Assembly: GCF_020520425.1 (NCBI RefSeq)
Contig: NC_079492.1
Span: 67,261,671 to 67,325,670 of the forward strand
Source: Spinacia oleracea
Taxonomy: Eukaryota > Streptophyta > Magnoliopsida > Caryophyllales > Amaranthaceae
Direction of reading: 5' to 3'
DNA: 64,000 bases
Below the pieces are notes generated by a model. The model had not been told where the DNA came from. It searched no databases and saw only the letters and a program-made list of their open reading frames with translations. Below are positions 1 to 10,020 of the stretch, in pieces. The position numbers were made by a program, and so were the translations under genes. Numbering within the stretch: the first letter of the stretch is position 1; the number at the start of each line of letters is the position of its first letter.

Positions 1-313
1 ATTATTTGTGTGACTACAGGCTAGGCTACCTATCGTTTAATATTCTATAAATTAAAAATAATAAAAACATATCCTTAAATGTACTTCCTTAATTTTACGC
101 AAATCATATGATCAAATTTTAGCATGAATCTTGGTAGTAGATTAGACCTATGTATAATTGGTTCTTTCATACGTATACGTACTTAATGAAGGTTTTACGT
201 ACTAAAAAAATTATGTATCCTAAAATTATCTTAACTACTGTTAATTAAGTGGTGATTCCTTAACCCCAAGAATTTATAATATTTAAATTTTAAATTTTAT
301 GTTGTTATTATAT
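1..313. other. AT-rich intergenic DNA
   Basis: No open reading frame, repeat or RNA gene was recognised in this stretch. It is AT-rich and ends at the TAT duplication of the CACTA MITE that starts at 314. Confidence 0.6.
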
Positions 314-581
314 CACTATAAGAATTTGTATCTTTAATGACAACCTAATTACGACGGGTTAAAAAGCCCGTCGTAAAAGCCTATTGTGACGGGGCTAACA
401 ATCAAACAAAGACGGGAACAACCGTCGCAAATGTCTTTTACGACGGGTTAACGACGAGATTTTCCATTACCGACGACCCCTTTTACGACGGGTTCGCAAC
501 AGGAAATCCTGTCATTAATCAATGATAATTGGCCTTTAACGACGGGATTTCCCGTCGTTAAAGGTACAATTTTTTGTACTG
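314..581. mobile_element. CACTA-type MITE (copy 1, ACGACGGG family)
   Basis: The element begins CACTATAAGAA and ends in a decayed complement of that motif (TTGTACTG, expected TTGTAGTG). It is flanked by a 3-bp duplication TAT (311-313 and 582-584), the size expected for CACTA/En-Spm elements. The interior is a series of short inverted units built on ACGACGGG and CCCGTCGT, typical of CACTA subterminal repeats. No coding sequence is present, so it is non-autonomous. A related copy lies in the opposite orientation at 7561-7840. Confidence 0.8.
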
Positions 582-867
582 TATATTTATTTTATCGAAA
601 ATGAATTATTAATTTTTGAATCCTAAATCATCACACTTCAATTATTCTAGTCGAAACTCTGAAACAAGAAGTTTGTTAATTAATTTATGTTATGTTGTAT
701 TGATTATCGTTTTCCTGAATAAAAAGTTCTAGATTGTTAATCGCGGTGAGTAAATTTTAAAACTATATGATTTCATTAGGATTATTATGTATTCTTCAAA
801 TGAAATCCCTTGCATAAATACGTATGAAAAAAAAAATTAAAACTCTATCTGCATTCTGCAATATCTA
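582..867. other. AT-rich intergenic DNA
   Basis: AT-rich sequence between the CACTA MITE and the Helitron. No gene or repeat was recognised in it. Confidence 0.5.
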
Positions 868-1580
868 TCTATTACATTATACTAAAATAGATATTAGGAG
901 AGACAAGTGATACGTCATGGTGAAAAAAATTCTCGCCAAAAGTTTTCTTCTTTTTATTCATTTATTTATTTTAGTTAACTTTTATGGAAGTTTGACTAAA
1001 AGTTTATCATTCCCTATTTGTTTAATCTTTAATATAAATTTTCAACTAAAAATGATTTTATTGCTCAAAATAATATTTGTAAAATCATAAAATATACTCC
1101 CTCCGTCCCAGAATACTTGACCTGTTTTCCTTATCGGGTCGTCCCTTAATACTTGACCTGTTTCTAAAAATGAAAATATTCTAACAATATTATATTATTT
1201 CTCACTCCACCCCAATTAACCCACCTACCCCTTACTCCATACAAAAAATAATTAAAAATTCAACCCCTACTCTCCCCAACTCCACCCCTTTACACATTTC
1301 CCACTAACTACATTAAAATAATACCCCACTATCAACTACTACCTATTAAATTAAATAAGCCAATTCAAGTCCCTTAAACTCTGTGCCGGTCAAAACGGGT
1401 CGAGTATTCCGGGAAGGAGGGAGTATCATAATTTTATTAATTTTTTGAAAATTTGCAAGATTGTTTTTACTACGTATTACTTTATTTTTGAATTATTCTT
1501 TTGTTACTCAAATATTTTTTTCTAAAAAATGGTAACATTATTTTTTCTGAACATTCGTGCGTGCATGGGGTCTAATCTAG
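868..1580 (+). mobile_element. Non-autonomous Helitron with nested Stowaway
   Basis: The 5' end reads TCTATTACATTATACT after an A (867), and the 3' end is CTAG followed by T (1581), so it follows the Helitron rule of insertion between A and T with TC...CTRR ends. The start closely resembles that of the minus-strand Helitron at 4595-5238. The GC-rich segment before CTAG (around 1555-1570) makes only a weak hairpin, so the 3' end is decayed. A Stowaway MITE sits inside it. No coding sequence was seen. Confidence 0.5.
1097..1423. mobile_element. Stowaway (mariner-like) MITE
   Basis: The terminal inverted repeats start CTCCCTCCGTCCC and end in the complementary GGAGGGAG, flanked by TA at 1095-1096 and 1424-1425. 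It is 327 bp long, non-coding, and lies within the Helitron at 868-1580. Confidence 0.8.
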
Positions 1581-1587
1581 TAAACTA

Positions 1588-1834
1588 CTTCCTCCGTTCT
1601 TATTTACATGACACAATTGGATTTTCGACACTATCCACACAAGCTCATTTGACTTCCTTTTGTGATTTATACTTAAGCCGTATGTGATCTTATTAGAATC
1701 GTCTCAATAAATAATTTTTAAATATAAACTTTTTATAATTTTTTGTTATCCATAATTGAATATATCAATACTTGAAATCGTGCATTGACAAACGTGCCTA
1801 AATAATTGTGTCATTTAAAAAAGAACAGAGAAAG
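1588..1834. mobile_element. Stowaway-like MITE
   Basis: It starts CTTCCTCCGTTCTTATTT and ends in the imperfect complement AAAAAGAACAGAGAAAG, with TA on both sides (1586-1587, 1835-1836). It is non-coding. The TIRs are more diverged than in the neighbouring Stowaway, so this is an older copy. Confidence 0.65.
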
Positions 1835-1911
1835 TATATATCATTGTTTGGATGCAACACTATTTGAAGCATAAACTAATTAGTAATTGAGGTATGTAGA
1901 AGAAAACGTAC

Positions 1912-2186
1912 CTTATCATCATCCTGTTGAAGATGAGCTGGTTTACGCATATCAATCTGGTCGACGGAGTCCAGGATTCCGATTGCCGACTCGTAGGTGT
2001 TTCGAGAGTCTCGGAGGTAATGTATCCGGTGATACACTGACCTAAATTCAACGTTCTGTATGCGTTGTGCCTCTTGTAGGTGCATCAACAAAGCCAGTTC
2101 CCTAAGTTTGTCTCTCGATATCAGAAGTTCAGATATGTTGCCAACTTTGTTGTCATCTCTTTTCGTTTCCCCTGCCATTTTTAACC
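1912..2186 (-). CDS. Unrecognised exon, possible gene fragment
   Basis: On the minus strand an ATG at 2178 opens an 89-codon stretch that ends at a strong donor, AAG|GTACGT (1911 downward). The ATG is preceded by a plausible acceptor, TTTTTGCAG, whose exon would start at 2186. The peptide begins MAGETKRDDNKVGNISELL and is charged, with a helical middle (DKLRELALLMHLQEAQRIQ) and an acidic end (QQDDDK). No signal peptide, membrane segment or known domain was recognised. The next exon would lie left of 1911, but that side is occupied by MITEs and no continuation was identified. It could be the first coding exon of a gene with a long intron, a captured exon, or a relic. Confidence 0.35.
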
Positions 2187-2266
2187 CTGCAAAAAGATGT
2201 TGGATTATTGTTAGTTTATTTGTGTTCTCATGGATTACAAGAGAATATATAGAGGGGAAAGAGGCA

Positions 2267-2416
2267 TAGATGATAAAATAGACACACCGTAAGTTTAATA
2301 ATGTGTCTAATTTTATGATAGGATGACTATACTAGTATAGAGTAGTGAATGTTTAAACAACTAACTTCCCATTTTATTTTATTTATAAGACATTTTTTGA
2401 TACTTACTGGCTTATA
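2267..2416. repeat. Duplicated block, copy 1 (MITE-filled)
   Basis: About 150 bp starting ATAGATGATAAAATAGACAC recur at 3822-3973 with only scattered substitutions and small indels. In this copy the block is interrupted at its right end by a Stowaway MITE (2417-2704) and then resumes with TTACATATT at 2706. Confidence 0.75.
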
Positions 2417-2704
2417 CTCCCTCTGTATTTATTTAAGAGATACACTTGTCTTTTCCGGCCGTATTTACTTAAGAGATACACTTGTCATTTTTAGTAACTT
2501 ATCAACCCCACCATCTAATTAAATAATCTATCTACACCTCACCCTCACCCCCACCCCCACACCCTAAAATGACATAGTCCCCACTTATTTTACTTATTAA
2601 AATATCTACCCAACCCCACTTGTTTTATTACTTTATTTCATTCAATTCTTCTTCATAATACCCGTGCCCAACTAAGTGTATCTCTTAAATAAATACGGTG
2701 GGAG
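2417..2704. mobile_element. Stowaway MITE at a site with a paralogous empty copy
   Basis: It is 288 bp with TIRs CTCCCTCTGTATTTATTTAA and its complement, flanked by TA (2415-2416, 2705-2706). The paralogous block at 3822-3985 reads CTTATATTACATATT where this copy reads CTTATA, MITE, TATTACATATT. The insertion and its TA duplication can therefore be read directly. Confidence 0.85.
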
Positions 2705-3061
2705 TATTACATATTCAATTTTGAAACTTACTACCTTAATTATAGAAACAAATTTGAAAATTACCATTTTAGATTTTCTGATCGGTTATATGAATTTAAA
2801 AACTACTCCTTTATCTTTGTTTCATTATGATGTTTTAATTTATAATTTTCACGTTTGTAAATAGATATAATTTATCATTTATATACCCATTATACCCCTT
2901 ACTTATTTACCTCTTTTACAGAGGAAGTATAAAAAATCGATATTATTAATGTACTCATAATGAGGAATCAAACAATACCTTTAACAAATTTACTCTCTTT
3001 TGTTTGTTATCATATAGATATGAGTAATTTTAATATTTATAATCTTTCTTAGTCTATGTTC
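2705..3061. other. AT-rich intergenic DNA
   Basis: No gene was supported here. Short open frames are accidental in AT-rich sequence and lack codon bias or splice context. Confidence 0.5.
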
Positions 3062-3290
3062 TGTTCGACTTATTTTAACTTATTTCAGACAAAATAAGTT
3101 CAGATAAGTTAGTTCAGTTCAGATAATTCAGATAATATAAGTTCAGCAAAAATAAACTTTTTAGACTTTTCACACACATATAAGTTTATTTCAGATAAAA
3201 TAAATTCAGATAAGTTCAGATAAGTTCGGTTAAATTCAGATAAGTTCAGATAAATTCATAAAATATAAGTTCAATTAAATTCAGATAAGT
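3062..3290. repeat. Simple repeat rich in TTCAGATAAG
   Basis: Irregular tandem copies of a 10-11 bp motif (TTCAGATAAG and variants such as TTCAGTTCAG and TTAAATTCAG) fill this stretch. Unit length drifts, so it is a degenerate low-order repeat rather than a clean satellite. Confidence 0.65.
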
Positions 3291-3299
3291 TCGATCTTC

Positions 3300-3821
3300 T
3301 TCATCATCTCCTTCGATTTTCTTCCTCTCCTTCAATTCGAGAAGGTATGTCGATTTTGTCGTCTAACTTTTTCCAGTTTTTGTTCTTTTAATTAGGTTTC
3401 GGATCATTGGTTTCATTTTATGGATTTAATATTTGATTTTATTGAAATTTGGTCGATTTAATTGGATTTGAGTTTTGTTTTGGTCGAATTCATGTTTGAT
3501 TGAAGAAGTATTGGAGTTAATTTTCACTTCTTTTTTAATGAATTAGGTTTTCGGATTTAACTGTTCTCATCGGCTGAAAAAAGGTCAGTTTTCACATTTT
3601 GGAATTTCTGAAATTAGGCTGAAAAAGGTCAGTTTTTTTACATTTATTGAGAAATCTGATTTGGATTCCTTATAAAGTTTTTCTTTTGTCCATTTTCTAA
3701 TGTATTAGTTTCAAATCAAACAATCAGAAGGTGAGAAGAAGAAGAAAAAGATGACGTTTGAGTTTTCCGAAGACGTGTTCTACGGCAGAGGTGGTGCAAG
3801 AGAAGGGAGAGAAAGGGGGGA
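3300..3821 (+). other. Possible 5' UTR-like remnant
   Basis: A pyrimidine-rich leader (TTCTTCATCATCTCCTTCG) is followed by a donor-like AG|GTATGT near 3345. Further on comes GAGAAGAAGAAGAAAAAGATGACG with a short frame starting MTFEFSEDVFYGRGG (from 3750) that stops after about two dozen codons. It resembles the 5' end of a plant gene truncated by the repeat block that follows. No family was recognised. Confidence 0.25.
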
Positions 3822-3985
3822 TAGATGATAGAATAGACACACCGTAAGTTTAATAAAGTGTCTAATTAATTTTAAGATAAGACGACTATACTACTATAGA
3901 GTAGTGCATGTTTAAACAACTAGCTTCCCATTTTATTTTATTTATAAGAGATTTTTTATATTTACCGGCTTATATTACATATTCC
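3822..3985. repeat. Duplicated block, copy 2 (empty site)
   Basis: Counterpart of 2267-2416, reading GGCTTATATTACATATT through the position where the other copy holds a MITE. It is therefore the unoccupied form of that insertion site. Confidence 0.75.
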
Positions 3986-4065
3986 CTCCGTTCTTAAATA
4001 TTAGTCATATGTTGACTTTTTCATCCGCTTTAACTTAATATTTAAATGTAAATATATATTCAAAT
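3984..4065. mobile_element. Stowaway-like MITE fragment
   Basis: ATTCCCTCCGTTCTTAAATA at 3982-4001 resembles a Stowaway terminus. The element is interrupted by the CACTA MITE at 4069-4388, and its other terminus was not located with confidence. Confidence 0.4.
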
Positions 4066-4068
4066 ACG

Positions 4069-4388
4069 CACTATAAGAAAACGACGAATTTTCGACCGCA
4101 AAAAGTGGCCGAGAAAAAGCATTTTTGGTCGCTAATAAATTTACCGACTAAAAGTAGTCGGAAAAGGGTTTTCGGTGATATCCTGGTCGGAGTTTGCCAA
4201 AATTCCCGACTATTAAGTAGTCGTAGTTTACCTGCAAAGTGGTCGTAAATTACCGCCCACTTAATGTTAGTCGGTAAAAAAAATAATATTAACCACTACC
4301 ATTTTATTAGTCGGTAAAATTGTATTTGACCGAGTACTTTTCTTACGGTCGGAAAATTCAGTCGCTAAATCACCGTTTTCTTGTAGTG
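4069..4388. mobile_element. CACTA-type MITE (second family)
   Basis: The ends are CACTATAAGAAAACG and CGTTTTCTTGTAGTG, near-perfect inverted repeats, flanked by the 3-bp duplication ACG (4066-4068 and 4389-4391). The interior holds short inverted units such as AAAAGTGGCCGAG and AGTAGTCGG. It is 320 bp, non-coding, and inserted in a Stowaway-like fragment. Its interior differs from the ACGACGGG family. Confidence 0.85.
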
Positions 4389-4594
4389 ACGTAAGTTAAA
4401 GAAATATAAAATTTTGATATTGTTAAGCTATACATTGAGACGAACAAAATAAGATATCACATGAATATATTTTGATATGCATATTGGAAAGAAATTAGAA
4501 AAAAAAATTCATTTCTAAAAAGTATTTTAATCAATTTGGAGAGATACGTGAGGACCATTTAATAACAGGATTTATACTCGTGCGTATTTTAACA
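4389..4594. other. AT-rich spacer
   Basis: Sequence between the CACTA MITE and the Helitron. It may include the distal half of the interrupted Stowaway fragment. No gene was seen. Confidence 0.4.
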
Positions 4595-5238
4595 CTAGTT
4601 TAGGGCCCGTGCAACGCACGGCTACTAATTAAAAGACTTGTGATATTAGGAAAACATGAAAGCAAAAAGGATATATGAAAAAGTATAAATTCAAAGTTGT
4701 GTAAAAAAAAAAATTAAATGAACTAAATTTGCATATTATTATACAAAGTTTTATAGTCGTTTACTTGTATGTAGAAGGATTTAACAACATTAAACAAACC
4801 CGAATGATTCAATACTAACTTTCGAAAAGACCCGAGCATAACCGAGTTAGTCAAATAATTGAGTAAAATCTTGATAAATAAACTTACCATGTATTATTTT
4901 AATTAACATTCTTACTTACCAGTTACCATGTATTATATTATCAATAGTCGACTAACATTAGAAGTTCATCTATCAGATTAAAAGTTATAATAATACATAA
5001 ATAAAATTATATCATAAAGGAAAAAATAATATTGATTTAGCTTTCCTCCAATAATACAATCTGCATTACACATCTATATATGGTAATTAAAATATATTTT
5101 TATCTTAGTTTCCTAAAAAAAACGTAAAGTAATTTATTTATTTTAAAGTAAAAAATAAAAAATATTTTGGCGGGAAAAAATTGCACCAGAAAATGACACG
5201 TGTCATTCCTGGTGTCTCTTTTAGTATATAGTAATAGA
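4595..5238 (-). mobile_element. Non-autonomous Helitron (minus strand)
   Basis: Read on the minus strand, it begins TCTATTACTATATACTAAAA (5' end at 5238) and ends in CTAG (4595). A perfect 6-bp stem hairpin, CCGTGC-GTT-GCACGG (4607-4621), lies shortly before the end. The flanks are A at its 5' side and T at its 3' side, with no target duplication, exactly as expected for Helitrons. It is 644 bp with no Rep/helicase coding sequence, so it depends on a helper. Confidence 0.8.
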
Positions 5239-5313
5239 TACGGCATTTCTTGGCCAGTGGAAAGAAAGAAGTTCCACCACAAATCAATCTAATGACGACA
5301 AACCACCTATCAT

Positions 5314-5712
5314 TTGGCAAAGAAATTTGTCAAAAACTACCTTATAAAAATATGATTTTTTCGAAAAACTACCTTATAAAAAAAATGTTGTAATAAACTA
5401 CCTTATAAAAATGTTATGTTGTAGGATACTACTTTTGGCCGGATTATGAGCATTAATTCAAAATTACGACGTTGACTTTACTAGGTGCATCTTACGCGAC
5501 ATCTAACGGGAAATACGTAATTAAATAGCACGTGACATATATATGGTAAAGTCAATCTCGGAATATCGATCAAGCGTTCGTAATTCGGGGTAAGGTAGTA
5601 TCTTACAACATAAATTTTTTATAAGGTAGTTCATTGCAACATTTTTTTTATAAGGTAGTTTTTAACAAATAATTAATTTTATAAGGTAGTTTTTGACAAA
5701 TTTGCCTTTGAT
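5314..5712. mobile_element. Palindromic MITE built of ACTACCTTATAAAA units
   Basis: Long inverted repeats: AAATTTGTCAAAAACTACC on the left matches GGTAGTTTTTGACAAATTT on the right. On each side the motif ACTACCTTATAAAA recurs at least three times as a direct array, inverted between the two arms. The core around 5430-5590 is unique. A clean target duplication could not be assigned, so the superfamily (Mutator-like is the best guess) is open. Confidence 0.65.
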
Positions 5713-6060
5713 ATGGTCCTAAATGAAAAGAATGAAATAGTACAAGCTTACCAGGGAGACGGTTTATCAGTTTATGCATTATTGACGAGAGAGGACGAAA
5801 GGAGAAGGAAGCAGTACCACTGTACCAGCAGGGACACTGTTTATCAACTTATGCATTATTGAGCCAGCCCACGTGAATCATGCAAGCAGGAACCGACGAA
5901 TATCTGTAGTTTTGTGTTTTTGTTTTCATCGACCTCTTATTTGTCTTCGGATTTTTGTGCGTCTATATTTTCTTGCCCTGTCATTTTCATAATCTTTTCT
6001 ACATTTTATTTGAAATTTCATTTTTGTTCTTCTTAATTGTCATGCTATGTTTTGAATGCA
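5713..6060. other. Intergenic DNA
   Basis: The phrase GACGGTTTATCA...TTATGCATTATTGA occurs twice at about 65 bp spacing (around 5758 and 5836). No coding sequence was supported. Confidence 0.4.
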
Positions 6061-6061
6061 T

Positions 6062-6400
6062 TGTGTTTCATGAAAAATTGGAGCACGAAAATAGCGAAAA
6101 AGACAGAGTGGAGAGAGAAAACAATTTTTTTAATGTTTCTAAAGGTATGGGGGAATGTTGGAGGGAAAGTTTTTTAAATAAATATTCGTTAAATATGTGT
6201 ACGTAGTGGTCAACGCCAAAGAAATGAGTTTAATTGCCGGAAAATTGGTCTTGGTCTTTATTCACAACAAAAATATTAATTTGGTTCTATCTAACAACTT
6301 TATTTTTAAAAAGTTTATTTGTCATAATTTTGGTCTGTAGAAGATCATTTCTTTAAAAAATTCCTATTTTTTATAACAATTTGTGCTATCGTTTTTACCA
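6062..6400. repeat. Long duplicated element, copy 1
   Basis: About 330 bp beginning TGTTTCATGAAAAATTGGAG are repeated directly at 7024-7355 with small differences. The end near 6210-6260 (GTGGTCAACGCCAAAG, TTGCCGGAAAATTGG) also has an inverted relative at about 6670-6730 (CATTTTCTGGCC, CGGCATTGACCACC). The arrangement suggests a fold-back or long-TIR element and a second partial copy. A short open frame in it is not supported as a gene. Confidence 0.55.
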
Positions 6401-6579
6401 TACCCTCTCTTCTTTACCCCTTAAAAAGTTGACACATACCCTTTTTCTATATTGAAAAAATACCCCACTATCAACTACCATCTATTTAATAATAAGTCAA
6501 TTAATTTGTTCAGAGTATTAAACTCTGTTCCGGTCAAACCGGATTAAGTATTTCGGGACAGAGTTTATTTATCAGAAAT

Positions 6580-6800
6580 GAACTTTTATAATCCAAAAAT
6601 TGTGATAAATTACCTTATTAAAAAAAAGTTGTGAGGTAGGACCCAAATCAATTTTTTTTGTTGTTGTAAATAGGGACTAAAACCCATTTTCTGGCCATCA
6701 AATCCTTTTCTCCGGCATTGACCACCTGCACAACACGAGACCAAATTTAACGAATTAATTTTTTTTTTTTATTATTTCCCTCCAATATCCCCTAACCTTT
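6580..6800. repeat. Inverted partial copy of the flanking duplicated element
   Basis: Reading the minus strand from about 6730 gives GGTGGTCAATGCCGGAG and then AGAAAATGGGTTTTAGTCCC, paralleling the direct copies at 6205-6265 and 7165-7225. It forms the inverted arm between the two direct copies. Confidence 0.5.
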
Positions 6801-7023
6801 CACTGAGACAAATTCATCATGTATAACAGAATCAGCAAAAAATAAATTAGCTTATGAACTCCAATTTCAAAAGTTCATAAATTGGAGAAATTTCACCAAA
6901 AAATTTGGGGCTTTCACTGTTACCCTGTACGAATTGCCACAACCACAGACAATTTTTTTTAATCAATTTTTTTTAACAAAAAAAAGGGGAATTGACGATT
7001 TTTTATTAAACTACAGAAAACAA

Positions 7024-7355
7024 ATTCATGAAAAATTGGAGCACGAAAATAACGAAGAAGACAGAGTGGAGAGAGAAAACATTTTTTTAATGTTTCTAAA
7101 GGTAGTGGGGGGGGGAATGTTGGAGGGAATTTTTTTAAAATAAATATTCGTTAAAATGTGTGTACGTAGTGAACGTCAAAGAAATAATTTTAATTGCCGG
7201 AAAATGGGTCTTGGTCTTTATTCACAATAAAAGTATTAATTTGGCTCTATCTCACACCTTTACTTTTTAAAAGTTTATTTTTCATAATCTTGGTCTATAA
7301 AAGATCATTTCTGTAAAAAATTCCTATTTTTTATAACAATTTGTGCTATTACTTT
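7024..7355. repeat. Long duplicated element, copy 2
   Basis: Direct repeat of 6062-6400, sharing AAATTGGAGCACGAAAATA, the purine tract GACAGAGTGGAGAGAGAAAA and the end TTTTTATAACAATTTGTGCT. It carries a G-run (about 7108-7114) that is shorter in the other copy. Confidence 0.6.
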
Positions 7356-7560
7356 TGGTGTATCTTTTATTGATTAATATCCTTTAATTTTCTTTCCAGG
7401 TTACATTCTTTCCGTTATTAATTGGAAAAATTGAATTTTGATAATCCAACCTAGCTTTTGAAGATTTTTGTAAAACAATCCCACTTTTTAATTAACCAAG
7501 AATAATACAAGTTTTAGGTGTATCTTCTTTAAATAAACTAATAGTTTCCTAAGTTGATGA

Positions 7561-7840
7561 AACTACAAGAAATTGTACTATTAACGATGAGAAATCCCGT
7601 CGCGAAAGGCCAATAATCGTTGATTAACGACGGGATTTCCTGTCGCGAACCCGTCATAAAAGGGGACCGTCGTTAATAGAAAATTCCGTCGTTAATCCGT
7701 CGTAAACCCGTCGTAAAAGACATTTGCGACGGTTATTCCCGTCATTGTTTGGTTGTTAGCCCCGTCGCAAAAGGCTTTTGCGACGGGATTTTTGACCTGT
7801 CGTAATTAGGTTGTCGTTAAAGATACAAATTCTTGTAGTG
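7561..7840. mobile_element. CACTA-type MITE (copy 2, ACGACGGG family, inverted)
   Basis: It runs from ACTACAAGAA (first base mutated from the canonical C) to TTCTTGTAGTG, flanked by the 3-bp duplication TGA (7558-7560, 7841-7843). Its interior is the reverse complement of the element at 314-581, including the ACGACGGGATTTCC units. It is non-coding. Confidence 0.8.
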
Positions 7841-7863
7841 TGATTAATTCCCTTATGTAAGTA

Positions 7864-8140
7864 CTAATTCCCTTTCATAATGATCTTTACACTTTTTATT
7901 TTAGTATGTTTTATAATGTTTTTTATATTTTGCTATATTATATTTTTGAATATGAAAATTACTAACTTACAATTTTCCACTCATTTTCTCTTACTTTATT
8001 CAATTTTTTTTACATCCACCTACATTTTTACATATTTATCATACTTTATTCATATTTTATTATATTCAACCAACTTTTGTACTTTTGCCTTAATATTTGT
8101 GCAAATATTAACTTTAAAGATCTTTATGAAAAGGAGGTAG
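7864..8140. mobile_element. Degenerate Stowaway-like MITE
   Basis: CTAATTCCCTTTCATAATG at the left is an imperfect inverted match to CTTTATGAAAAGGAGGTAG at the right. The right part (ATATTTGTGCAAATATTAAC, AAAGATCTTTA) recurs at about 53577-53628. The open frame inside is AT-rich and hydrophobic by composition and is not supported as a gene. Confidence 0.45.
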
Positions 8141-8352
8141 AACTTGTTTTACTCTTGGGCGATATGATGCCCCAGATTATACTCCAAATTAGAATCATGT
8201 ACGAAATATTATATTTTGTTTGCAAAAGTGAACATGCATTTTGACAAGGCTTAGTGAATAACCTTTAATGTTTAAACGTGAGGTCATGTATTTGAATCTT
8301 GTATAAATTATATTTCTAATTTCTGTAATGTATGGGGATGATAAAGAATAAC

Positions 8353-9211
8353 TAGGGGTGTAAATTAGATGGACTGGATTAGACTTTGCCAAGTCCAAAT
8401 CCAATCAAAAAAAATTTGGACTTGGATGTTTGAGTCTGAATTCGATCCAATTTTTTTTCGAGTCCGATCCAGTTCAATCCATAAAAAATTTCTTGAGTCC
8501 GAATCCAGTCCAGTCCGATCCAGAATTGTTTTAGAAAAGAAAGTTTATTTTTCTTTTTTTTATAAAAAGTTAAAAACAATTATTTTTCTTTTGAAGGTTG
8601 AGTTCGATCATAATGCAAATAATACTGTTACAGGCTAACTTTTTTGACACATAATATAAAATATACGAGTATTAAATATTAGGTATGAAATATATTAACA
8701 CCTATAACTACAAGTCACTCTTTCGTAAAGGGAAAATAAATAGCCATTAAGCTATAGATATAATTGTAAATAATAATATGTTTTACACATTAAAATACTT
8801 AGCCAAAAAAGGTTCTAGTTCTTAAAAAAAAAAAAAAAATATATTAAACCTCAATAATCAACCATCACATCCAATGGGAGAAAACGAAAGGAAAAGTAGT
8901 TGATATGGGTTTTATATGGAGTGTAATGTTTGGTTGTTTTTTGTTTCACATAGTTATTAAAGCTCAAATATCACATAATTCACAATAGTTTTTAAATTAC
9001 ATATGTTTATCTATAAATGAAAGCATAAAAATTTGGACTTAATTGGATTTTTGGACTCCGAAAGTTTGAGTCCAAGTCCAGTCCAAAAATAATTGGACTT
9101 GGTAATTTGAGTCCGAGTCCGATCCAAAAATTTTCAAGTCCGGTCCAGTCTGACAAGTTTGGACTGAATTGGATTGGACTTTGGACTTTTCTCAATCCAC
9201 TTACACCCCTA
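8353..9211. mobile_element. hAT-type non-autonomous element
   Basis: The ends are TAGGGGTGTAAAT and the complementary TTACACCCCTA, with a perfect 8-bp duplication AGAATAAC (8345-8352 and 9212-9219), the length diagnostic of hAT elements. Both flanks hold many short inverted GTCCAGTCCGATCC-like motifs, the dispersed subterminal sites typical of hAT ends. It is 859 bp. Short open frames in both directions follow from these repeats, and no transposase is recognisable. Confidence 0.9.
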
Positions 9212-9699
9212 AGAATAACAGACATTAAGTTGTACGTGAGGTGAGCACCTCGTTGCACTATTTCCTGGTTACTTTCTTTCAATTATTTAGTTTAGTAACT
9301 AAGACCTCACTTAAACACACCTATTAATTAGACTTGATCAATTATAGTCCAACTCGACGGCCCAATTAGGCCCAATCCGTAGCAAACATGTGTGAAGGAA
9401 ATAATGCCCTTGGTCCAAGTATGCATTCAATGTTAAGTCTAATAAATGCGGTTCAGTATTAATTAACAAGTTAATAATTCAGTGAGATCAAGTGAGCTGA
9501 ATGCCTAGCTAGAGGCCGCTTCAGTTCAAGTGGAATTAATGATATTAATCCACAGCTTACTCTTGACTGAACCCGTAGGGTCACACAAATAGTACGTAAA
9601 CGGATCAAGTATTTAATGGCATTAAATACTCCATCTATGGATATTCGGAATCGACGGATCTTGGTTTCAGTGGGAGCTGAGATCGTCACAGGCAAGAAA

Positions 9700-10020
9700 T
9701 AAATACTCCGGAAACGATGATATTGCCGGAAACGGAAATATGGATCGTATCGGAAATATAAATATTATCCAAGTCGTAGATGTTGCCGGAAACGGAAACA
9801 TGGTACGTATCGGAAAATATTATCGGAAATGGAATATTGCCGGAATCGAAAATATTGCCGGAAACGGAAATATTGTCAGAATCGGAAATATTATCGGAAT
9901 CGGAAAATAATTCCGGAAACGGAAATATTAAATATTTGTTCGAAACGGAAATTGATTCCGGAATCGGAAATATTAAATATTGTTCGTATCGGAAATGAAT
10001 TCCGGAATCGGGAATTTAAT
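9700..10020. repeat. CGGAAA/TATT degenerate tandem repeat in LTR
   Basis: At least twelve imperfect copies of an 18-bp-like motif (CCGGAAACGGAAATATTG and variants with GAATC) occur here, and again in the 3' LTR at about 18730-19045. They create a false open frame rich in Arg, Lys and Tyr. The array lies upstream of the LTR TATA box and could hold regulatory sites; that is inference. Confidence 0.75.

Noticed and set aside
7880-8140. Hydrophobic 86-residue open frame
   Set aside because: It lies in an AT-rich MITE-like repeat also found near 53577. Phe/Ile/Leu content follows T-rich DNA.
8369-9282. Open frames with repeated Trp-Ile-Gly-Leu motifs
   Set aside because: They result from the repeated GTCCAGTCCGATCC units of the hAT element ends on both strands.
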